Of a stretch of DNA of 5,143 nucleotides, positions 1 to 5,143 are shown piece after piece. The notes below the pieces were generated by a model that was given only the letters and a program-made list of their open reading frames with translations, ran no database searches and was not told where the DNA came from. The DNA is taken from NCBI GenBank assembly GCA_947458575.1, contig CANHBE010000199.1, forward strand, positions 1 through 5,143, read 5' to 3'. The position numbers were made by a program, and so were the translations under genes. Source of the stretch: Flavobacteriaceae bacterium. GTDB lineage: Bacteria; Bacteroidota; Bacteroidia; Flavobacteriales; Flavobacteriaceae. Each line of letters starts with the position of its first letter. The stretch's first letter is position 1.

Positions 1-528
1 CAGTATACTGCAGATAGAACGACCGCAAACCCAGTATGGGTTGATGCGCAAACCTTTACTTTCACTCCTGGTACTGCTATCCCGGGACCGGCAACTGGCG
101 ATATTTGGTACAACTTGAGAACAGCAGATTTATCAGCTTTTACAGAAATCGATAATAATGCGAATGCAGCTTTTAGAATAGTTGGTGCATTTGATCCAGT
201 TGCAGGAGATTATCTAGCTGCAAATGCAACTTCTACATACGATGGGCTAGGGAATGCTCGCTTTGACATGGTAACTGTAGCTGCTGCAACTACATTAAGC
301 TTGGATGAATTTAACCAAAACCAAAATAAATTTACAGTTACACCAAATCCCGTGAAAAATAGTCAAATTTACTTTAACGAAATGACTGATGTAACAATTT
401 ATGATGTTACGGGAAAAGTTGTTTTAAATGGCAATAGCATAAAGGAAATGAATGTTTCGTCACTCTATTCTGGAATATATTTTGTAAAAAATAAAGATGG
501 TAAAGTAATCAAATTAGTAAAAGAATAG
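1..528 (+). CDS. C-terminal part of a secreted protein with T9SS type A sorting domain (5' end outside window)
   Basis: The reading frame is open from the first base of the window to a TAG at 526-528, giving 175 visible codons; the true start lies to the left. An apparent TTG start at 115 is only an internal codon. The visible part begins with a Thr/Pro-rich beta-type segment. A stretch at about 115-279 follows, with a Leu-Ser-Ala-Phe element, FRIVGAF and RFDMVTV, a pattern I associate with beta-sandwich modules near the C-termini of large secreted Bacteroidota proteins. After a short Asn/Gln linker, a T9SS type A sorting domain spans about 331-525. It shows the TPNPVKN entry motif, the strand VTIYDVTGKVV, the SSLYSGIYFV turn-strand and a basic end. 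Such domains direct passage through the outer-membrane T9SS, after which the domain is usually removed and the cargo released or anchored. The main function lies in the missing N-terminal part and cannot be stated. It is separated from the next gene by a terminator. Confidence 0.85.
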   Translation, partial: QYTADRTTANPVWVDAQTFTFTPGTAIPGPATGDIWYNLRTADLSAFTEIDNNANAAFRIVGAFDPVAGDYLAANATSTYDGLGNARFDMVTVAAATTLSLDEFNQNQNKFTVTPNPVKNSQIYFNEMTDVTIYDVTGKVVLNGNSIKEMNVSSLYSGIYFVKNKDGKVIKLVKE

Positions 529-550
529 ATTTAGATTTAGATAATAGAGC

Positions 551-589
551 AAAAATCCCCGTTTCATTCAAAAACGGGGATTTTTTTTT
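551..589 (+). terminator. Strong rho-independent terminator after the first gene
   Basis: A perfect 14-bp inverted repeat (551-564 with 572-585) encloses a 7-base loop. The core is ATCCCCGTTT paired with AAACGGGGAT, and the hairpin runs into nine consecutive T residues at 581-589. It starts 22 bases after the TAG of the upstream gene, which fits transcription termination of that gene and isolates it from the gene at 714. Confidence 0.92.
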
Positions 590-713
590 GATCATTTTGC
601 AAGTGTCGTAAATAGCAAAGAGAAAAAAGTAGTGCTAATTCAATCAGTTTTAGAAGGACGATTGATTTTATTTAATTATCTTTAACATTTAATTAACTAA
701 AATCCTATTTATC

Positions 714-1832
714 ATGAAAGCAATCCAATTTTTATTTTTCGGCGTCTTTGGTTCAATCAGTATTTTAGGTCATTCGCAAGCCACGACCGCTAATTCAACT
801 AATACAGTTACAATAACATCTTACCTTGGTTCTGGTGCGACCAGCAATTTTGACGTCATTTTCAGACGTAATAACATTGCAGCAGGAAGATTAGGAACCA
901 CTGTTACTAATTTTGGAGTAAATTCACTTTCCACTTCACCATCTCTCCCAAGCAGTGTAGCTATAGGAGTTAACGCTGGTCAATTCGCTTCTGGTACTGG
1001 ATTCAACACTTATATTGGGCAAAATGCAGGTAAAGGTCAGAGCGGAAGCATATTAAATACTGGTAGCTTTAATACTTTTCTTGGTTTTGAAGCTGGATCA
1101 AGAAATACATCTGGAGTTGCAAATGTTTTCTTAGGTTATTCTTCAGGAAAATTCAACACTACAGGTAGTTCAAATATTTTTATCGGGGATGGAGTTGCAG
1201 ACGGAATGACTACCGGCAATGGGAATGTTTTCATTGGATCTAGCTCAGGGAATGAAAATAATGGGAACTTTAACATATTACTAGGTAATGATGCAGGTAG
1301 CTCAACTTTAGGATCAAATAATATTATGATTGGAAACAATGCTGGTGCTGATCTAATTACAGATAACAAATTGATAATTGAAAACTTGAATGCAGCAAAT
1401 CCTTTAATTTTTGGAGATTTTCAAGCAGATCACTTAAAATTTCATGGCAAAGTAGGCATCGGTGGAAATTCTACAACTGCGTTTGGTAATTTCCCAATAA
1501 ATTCTGGGGGAGTTAATGTAAGTGCTTATAACCTTTTTGTCAAAGGAGGTATCCTAACAGACGAAGTAAGAGTAAGCACAACGTGGGCGGATTACGTTTT
1601 TTGTCAGGATTATCAGCTGCCTACCCTTCAAGAAGTTGAAAAACACATTCAAGAGAAAGGTCATTTAATTAATGTGCCGTCTGCAAAACAAGTGGAGGAA
1701 AACGGAATCGAATTGGGTGAAATGGCCAAAATTCAGCAAGAGAAAATTGAGGAATTAACTTTATATATTATTGCACAAAACAAGCTGATTTTAGAGTTAT
1801 CAAACAGATTAACAGCGCTTGAAAAAAGATAG
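714..1832 (+). CDS. Exported fibre-like protein with YadA-head-like repeats and tail-fibre/chaperone-like C-terminus
   Basis: This 372-residue protein starts at an ATG followed at once by a signal peptide: a Lys at residue 2, a hydrophobic core at about 4-19, and likely cleavage after HSQA (20-23). No Shine-Dalgarno sequence is visible; a TAAAA at 698-702 could serve as the Flavobacterium-type ribosome site. Residues 24-80 are Thr/Ser/Asn-rich. Residues 81-211 hold eight head-type repeats of the form N-x-[FIY]-[IL]-G-x-x-[AS]-G, resembling the left-handed beta-roll heads of trimeric autotransporter adhesins and the repeats of Bacteroidota tail-fibre-like proteins. A strand ladder follows (KLIIEN, KVGIG). 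Residues 275-372 match the C-terminal region common in such Bacteroidota proteins: WADYVF (291-296), a LPTLQEVEKHI helix, GHLINVPSA, ENGIELGEM, then a Glu/Lys/Leu-rich coiled coil to the end. By analogy this region would trimerise or assist folding of the fibre. There is no T9SS sorting domain and no membrane anchor. It is the first gene of a two-gene unit, with the next ATG 2 bases after its TAG. An adhesin or surface-fibre role is inferred; no ligand can be named. Confidence 0.85.
   Translation: MKAIQFLFFGVFGSISILGHSQATTANSTNTVTITSYLGSGATSNFDVIFRRNNIAAGRLGTTVTNFGVNSLSTSPSLPSSVAIGVNAGQFASGTGFNTYIGQNAGKGQSGSILNTGSFNTFLGFEAGSRNTSGVANVFLGYSSGKFNTTGSSNIFIGDGVADGMTTGNGNVFIGSSSGNENNGNFNILLGNDAGSSTLGSNNIMIGNNAGADLITDNKLIIENLNAANPLIFGDFQADHLKFHGKVGIGGNSTTAFGNFPINSGGVNVSAYNLFVKGGILTDEVRVSTTWADYVFCQDYQLPTLQEVEKHIQEKGHLINVPSAKQVEENGIELGEMAKIQQEKIEELTLYIIAQNKLILELSNRLTALEKR
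954..1346 (+). repeat. Eight degenerate head repeats (mostly 17-residue period) within the fibre-like protein
   Basis: In protein coordinates of the gene at 714, the repeat units begin at residues 81, 98, 120, 137, 154, 171, 188 and 203. The units read SVAIGVNAG, NTYIGQNAG, NTFLGFEAG, NVFLGYSSG, NIFIGDGVADG, NVFIGSSSG, NILLGNDAG and NIMIGNNAG. Spacings are 17, 22, 17, 17, 17, 17 and 15 residues, so one unit carries a 5-residue insertion (KGQSGSILN region) and the last is short by two. The repeats are conserved as protein but diverged as DNA, as expected for an old structural array and not a recent slippage product. Confidence 0.85.
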
Positions 1833-1834
1833 TT

Positions 1835-4264
1835 ATGAAAAAGCTATTTGTATTTTTTGTAATGTTCTGCTCCCATTCGATTTTGGGGCAAACAGAGTGG
1901 CATGTAAAACCTTACTCTAACAATTATGTAAATCCTCCTTTGGCCGATGGACAGTCATTAGCTACAGCTTGGTGTTTACAATATGCCCTTTCGGGTGGCT
2001 TAAATGGAACTCAAGTCAAAGCGGGCGATATTATTTGGCTTCATGGGGACCAAAAATCAACATATGCCGGCACCCCAAGCATAAATGCGCAATATAAAGG
2101 TCATTTTGAAAGCACTATTAAAGGTGAACCAGACAAGTATATAACTGTTTCGTCCTATCCAGGAGAATGGGCGGTAATTGATGGTAATATACATAATGGT
2201 ATGACTGGTGGACAATGGGGCCCCATTGTTCCAAATCCGCCTCTGCCCTCAGGAATAAGCGAATACTTCATCCTCTATGCAAGAAAAGGGAATGTTCGTT
2301 TTGAAAATTTTGAAATTACTTGTTTAGGCAATTTTAGCAGAGTGAAAGAAGGTCGCACTATCCCAGGTACCAATCCACCAATAGTTTGTGCCAATACCAA
2401 CCCTCCTGCGTACGATTTTCGAGAGTATGTAGGAATCCAGCACTGGGCAACAGATGAAGAAAATGCTATTCGAAATGAATTCAGAAATCTTGTGATAAGA
2501 AATATACCAGGTATTGCTTTTGCCTCTTGGAAATATACGAAAGACACCGAAATTTATGGAAATATATTTTACAATAATGGATTGATTAGGGTTATTGGAG
2601 AAGGCTGTACACCTCCACTTGAAAACGTATTATTAACAGAGTCTAATACTGCGGGGCATCAAACCATGATCTATACACAAAATGCGTCCGACACACTAAA
2701 CCGGAGAAATATTCGAAATAATCTCTTTTTAAACGGACATGATTCTGGAGTTGGAATTTGGTCAGCTGGAAATGCCACAGACATAGTACAGAGTTTTAGT
2801 GTTACCAAAAATATTTTTATTAATAATGGAGGTCCCGTTAGAGATGAGACTGCAAATATGATAGTTCACTCTAATGCTGGAACTTTAAGAGACATAAACA
2901 TTGATAGTAATATTTTTTACATTAACTCAGATGATAGTTATGTTTCAGGTATACTTGTAAACAATGTTGATTATATCAATATTACAAATAACTTAATTTT
3001 TAATGGTACGACAGGAGTTGAATTTGGACAAACGAATCGGTGGGTAAACTTTCACCATAATTTATATGCTGGAAAGTTTATGCGAATTAAAGCAACGATT
3101 GCCCACTATAACAATCCAGCTTCTAAATGGAACATGAATCACAATACGTACTATACAAGACCGGGTAATTCTTTTAATATGTTCCGTGTTCCTAATCTCA
3201 CAAATACTAATACTCGTGACCTACCACTTGCGCAAGTTGAGAATTCCCCAGACCTTCCTTTTTTCAGAAAAAGCACGGAATATAATGATGAGCATAATTC
3301 ATCACGAACTGCTTTTACTCTTTCAGATTACCCGTTACCAAGAACAATAATTAGTCAGAATAAATACAATCCAAATTTGTTTTATGTTAGTGTTTACAAT
3401 CCTCAACAATCAACCTCGTCAGTATTCGTAAATTTTTCAAACTTTAATGTGCCTCACAATAAAAGTTACCGATTAAGAGATGCTCAAAATTATTTTGTTA
3501 CCAGTACTAGTCTTTATAATAGTGCAACGGGAATAAGCCTTCCAGTACTTAATGAAACTTCAAGTATTGAATTACAACTGCCAATTCCAAACAATACTAA
3601 TTATGGACCAGCATACATCACTCCAATAGAGCATTCAAGAATTGACTTCAATACATTCGTCATCGAATTTGAGTGTCCTGGATTAGCATATGAATTAAGA
3701 AGAGAAAACATTACTGATTCATCTACCTTGAATCTTGAAGCAAGGAAAAGAATAATTTTTGGACAAAACTATACTTCTCAACCTTCCGCAAATATAACCG
3801 CCACAGCTGAAAATGAAATCAGATTGATTCAGAATACGTGGATTAGAAAGGACTCGAAGTTTCACGGACGAATAAATAAAAACTTGTGCTCTTTAGACCT
3901 AAACGAAACCATGGAACAGCAATCTCTGAATGCTAATCCCGGTAATGTTCAGCCATCACCTTTGATGGTCCCAGCTGACCCTCCGTTTGTAGAATCGAGG
4001 ATTAAGGTTGCGACTGATGAAGGACTTTTGAAATTATATCCAAACCCAACTAATGGAATTTTTAATATAGTTAACGACACTTCGAAAAAAATTATTAAGG
4101 TACTTGTAAATCGAATTGAATCAGGAAAAATAGTACTTTCAGAAGAATATGTCTTTCAAGAAAACTTTACTATTGACATTTCTGCTGAAGATATTGGTTT
4201 ATTTTCCGTTCAAATTCTATTTGAAGATAATACTTCGAAAGTATTGAAAATTGCCAAAAAGTAA
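1835..4264 (+). CDS. Secreted right-handed parallel beta-helix protein with T9SS type A sorting domain
   Basis: This 809-residue protein starts at the ATG 2 bases after the preceding stop; the start is supported by a clear signal peptide (MKKLF, hydrophobic to 18, likely cleavage after LGQ at 19). Residues 20-120 form the usual opening of secreted parallel beta-helix proteins: WHVKPYSNNYVNPP, VKAGDIIWLHG, then YITVSSYPGEWAVIDG. The helix continues to about 445, with coil motifs such as NIFYNN (243), NLFLNG (296), NIFINN (326), NIFYIN (359), NLIFNG (386) and NLYAGK (409). The segment GHQTMIYTQN (274-283) resembles the conserved GHGxxxYTQN-like turn of this family. Residues 505-595 look like the beta domain that often follows (NPNLFYVSVYNP, YRLRDAQNYF). 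Residues 614-685 resemble a common pre-sorting module with an ITATAENEIRL core and a terminal Cys. Residues 730-809 are the T9SS sorting domain (LYPNPTNGIFNI). The fold is shared with polysaccharide lyases of the PL6/chondroitinase B type, but I cannot assign catalytic residues, so a binding or structural role is equally possible. It is probably co-transcribed with the fibre-like gene upstream. Confidence 0.88.
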   Translation: MKKLFVFFVMFCSHSILGQTEWHVKPYSNNYVNPPLADGQSLATAWCLQYALSGGLNGTQVKAGDIIWLHGDQKSTYAGTPSINAQYKGHFESTIKGEPDKYITVSSYPGEWAVIDGNIHNGMTGGQWGPIVPNPPLPSGISEYFILYARKGNVRFENFEITCLGNFSRVKEGRTIPGTNPPIVCANTNPPAYDFREYVGIQHWATDEENAIRNEFRNLVIRNIPGIAFASWKYTKDTEIYGNIFYNNGLIRVIGEGCTPPLENVLLTESNTAGHQTMIYTQNASDTLNRRNIRNNLFLNGHDSGVGIWSAGNATDIVQSFSVTKNIFINNGGPVRDETANMIVHSNAGTLRDINIDSNIFYINSDDSYVSGILVNNVDYINITNNLIFNGTTGVEFGQTNRWVNFHHNLYAGKFMRIKATIAHYNNPASKWNMNHNTYYTRPGNSFNMFRVPNLTNTNTRDLPLAQVENSPDLPFFRKSTEYNDEHNSSRTAFTLSDYPLPRTIISQNKYNPNLFYVSVYNPQQSTSSVFVNFSNFNVPHNKSYRLRDAQNYFVTSTSLYNSATGISLPVLNETSSIELQLPIPNNTNYGPAYITPIEHSRIDFNTFVIEFECPGLAYELRRENITDSSTLNLEARKRIIFGQNYTSQPSANITATAENEIRLIQNTWIRKDSKFHGRINKNLCSLDLNETMEQQSLNANPGNVQPSPLMVPADPPFVESRIKVATDEGLLKLYPNPTNGIFNIVNDTSKKIIKVLVNRIESGKIVLSEEYVFQENFTIDISAEDIGLFSVQILFEDNTSKVLKIAKK

Positions 4265-4273
4265 TCTTTATTC

Positions 4274-4307
4274 AAAAGAAGGCGCTATTTACAAGCGCCT
4301 TTTTTTT
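4274..4307 (+). terminator. Rho-independent terminator of the two-gene unit
   Basis: AAGGCGCT (4279-4286) pairs with AGCGCCTT (4294-4301) around a 7-base loop. The stem extends outward through a G-T pair and four A-T pairs into a run of eight T residues (4300-4307). It begins 10 bases after the TAA of the beta-helix gene. Read on the other strand, the hairpin is followed by TTCTTTT, so it might also stop transcripts coming from the minus-strand gene on the right, though less efficiently. Confidence 0.9.
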
Positions 4308-4673
4308 GCATCTATTGTAGAATTAAATCAAAAATCGCTTCAAATGAAACATCGTTTGAAAGCTTTTGATATAATGGAAATACATGATTTTCTGATTCGG
4401 TTGAAGATCGATTTGAAAAATGATTTCGCGGTCTTTGAAACTTAACTGTTCTAATGAAATCTGATTACCAAAGACTTACTTGATGATTTTTCCGGTTGAA
4501 TCGATCGCCTGTAAATCAACCAAATCTTAAATCGGCGCTTGAGCGAACGAAGTATTAATGTTCAATATAATTGGACAAGGTACATGAAGCAATATATTCC
4601 TCCTCAATCATTTTAGCAAATTTAGGGCAGAAAAAAACTTTGATTGTTTTCACGATAGTTAAATCTGAATTAC
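4308..4673. other. Stretch without an intact gene between convergent transcription units
   Basis: These 366 bases lie between the terminator of the plus-strand unit and the stop codon of the minus-strand gene. No intact gene, RNA gene or transposon end is seen. The recognisable content is the minus-strand sorting-domain remnant listed separately (4323-4583). The remainder (4584-4673) is A/T-rich and holds a run of seven A at 4632-4638. On the minus strand this run reads as a T-tract, but no convincing stem precedes it, so I do not call it a terminator for the gene at 4674. Confidence 0.6.
4323..4583 (-). pseudogene. Decayed T9SS type A sorting domain (gene 3'-end remnant) with two in-frame stops
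   Basis: Reading the minus strand in one frame from about 4583 to the TAA at 4323-4325 gives a protein-like sequence broken only by TAA codons at 4527-4529 and 4476-4478, with no frameshift. In order it shows VPCPIILNINTSFAQAPI, stop, DLVDLQAIDSTGKIIK, stop, then a 50-codon open stretch starting VFGNQISLEQLSFKDREIIF and continuing QIDLQPNQKI. This follows the order of a T9SS sorting domain: a P-x-P entry (PCP where PNP is usual), a hydrophobic strand, D-x-TGK, an IS-LEQL strand, an IIFQI strand, then xNQKI before a basic tail. Each TAA is one substitution from a sense codon, for example AAA for Lys. No start codon and no upstream cargo domain can be seen; a TGA lies at 4608-4610. It is on the same strand and in the same frame as the gene ending at 4674. 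That it is a degraded cargo-gene end is inferred; chance resemblance in non-coding DNA is the alternative. Confidence 0.5.
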
Positions 4674-5143
4674 CTATTTAACCATCAGTTTTTGTCGATA
4701 AATTTTTTCATTACGACTCACAAATTCCACAATATAAGTGCCTGACTGCAGTTCAGCTACAACGATTCGCGACTCGTTTTGTATTATTAGCTGTTTCAAC
4801 ATTCGGCCTTGCATATCATAAAATTTCACTTGAGCCAGACTCATTTCTGAACTGAACTCGATAAAATCATGTGCCGGATTCGGAAATACATTTACCGTTT
4901 CTGATTCAAAATTATCCGTACCCAAAGTAGCCGATCGCAAGCTTTCTCCCACAAGAAATAATGCCGAGTCATATAAATTATCGCCAATATTCCCGAGGAT
5001 AAATTTCAAATGATAAGTTGAACCTGCTACAACGGTTCCTCTTGCAGTCAAAATAGTCGAACGCCCGTCGTATTGCATCGCTGTATTGACTGCTGGTGTA
5101 TTACCAGTTCCGTTACTGACATAATAAGCACAATTCTCGCAAG
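4674..5143 (-). CDS. C-terminal part of a choice-of-anchor L family surface protein with T9SS sorting domain (5' end outside window)
   Basis: The minus-strand frame is open from the right window edge to a TAG at 4674-4676, giving 155 visible codons. The ATG at 5076-5078 is internal, because the frame continues upstream through CENCAYYVSNGTGNTPAVNT. Visible residues 1-63 match the end of the choice-of-anchor L domain: YYVSN, YDGRSTILTA (24-33), VVAGSTYHLKFILG (38-51) and GDNLYDSALFL (53-63). That domain occurs in secreted bacterial proteins carrying various C-terminal anchoring signals. A short linker leads to the T9SS type A sorting domain at about 84-155, with NVFPNPAHDFIEF, VKFYDMQGRMLKQL, a LQSGTYIVEF turn-strand and a basic end. 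The protein should therefore cross the outer membrane via T9SS and be released or surface-attached. Its main function lies beyond the window. It converges with the beta-helix gene, with a 409-base gap holding the sorting-domain remnant. Confidence 0.87.
   Translation of the reverse strand, partial: CENCAYYVSNGTGNTPAVNTAMQYDGRSTILTARGTVVAGSTYHLKFILGNIGDNLYDSALFLVGESLRSATLGTDNFESETVNVFPNPAHDFIEFSSEMSLAQVKFYDMQGRMLKQLIIQNESRIVVAELQSGTYIVEFVSRNEKIYRQKLMVK

Noticed and set aside
662..684. Possible Bacteroidota promoter (TTG at 662 and TATCTTTA at 677) upstream of the two-gene unit
   Set aside because: The -7-like box matches TAnnTTTG at all but the last base, but the TTG is only 12 bases away, shorter than the usual spacing, and no better -33 element lies at the right distance.
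1136..1369. 77-codon minus-strand open frame inside the fibre-like gene
   Set aside because: It lies wholly antisense to the well-supported head-repeat region, and its sequence is the mirror of the Gly/Asn-rich repeats with no recognisable motif.
714..1832. Prophage tail-fibre gene
   Set aside because: The C-terminal region resembles phage tail-fibre chaperones, but the protein has a signal peptide and no phage structural, lysis or integrase genes are near; this architecture is common in non-phage Bacteroidota surface proteins.
2275..2547. 90-codon minus-strand open frame inside the beta-helix gene
   Set aside because: Antisense to a continuous coding region with clear family motifs; no recognisable domain of its own.
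4251..4445. 64-codon plus-strand open frame overlapping the end of the beta-helix gene
   Set aside because: It begins inside the preceding coding region, reads through the terminator hairpin and T-run, and its second half is the complement of the minus-strand remnant, which has the more protein-like reading.
4494..4521. Inverted repeat GGTTGA/TCAACC
   Set aside because: A 6-bp stem with a 16-base loop in A/T-rich DNA, within the sorting-domain remnant; expected by chance.

Overview
The window looks like chromosomal DNA from a marine or soil/freshwater Bacteroidota, most likely a Flavobacterium-like member of the Flavobacteriia. The basis is low-GC, A/T-rich coding DNA, start codons without a clear Shine-Dalgarno sequence, and above all several type IX secretion system (T9SS) type A sorting domains, a cargo signal essentially restricted to Bacteroidota. 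No phage, transposon, CRISPR, tRNA or rRNA signal was seen. Genus and species cannot be fixed from this sequence.

Layout, left to right. (1) Positions 1-528, + strand: the 3' end of a large secreted protein with an extracellular beta-sandwich-like segment and a C-terminal T9SS sorting domain, closed by a strong intrinsic terminator at 551-589. (2) Positions 714-4264, + strand: a two-gene transcription unit with only 2 bases between the genes. The first gene encodes a 372-residue exported fibre-like protein with eight head repeats, mostly 17 residues apart, and a C-terminal tail-fibre/chaperone-like region and coiled coil. The second encodes an 809-residue right-handed parallel beta-helix protein with a T9SS sorting domain. 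A hairpin terminator at 4274-4307 ends the unit. (3) Positions 4308-4673: no intact gene. On the minus strand, however, a decayed T9SS sorting domain can be read in one frame, interrupted by two stop codons. (4) Positions 4674-5143, - strand: the 3' end of a choice-of-anchor L family surface protein, also with a T9SS sorting domain, running off the right edge.

All recognisable genes encode exported or cell-surface proteins, so this is a locus of secreted adhesin/fibre/polysaccharide-interacting proteins and not a metabolic or defence island. The most distinctive points are the tight pairing of a trimeric-fibre-like protein lacking a T9SS domain with a T9SS-targeted beta-helix protein, and the orphan sorting-domain remnant left downstream of the choice-of-anchor L gene. 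I did not find convincing evidence of a wholly new system.
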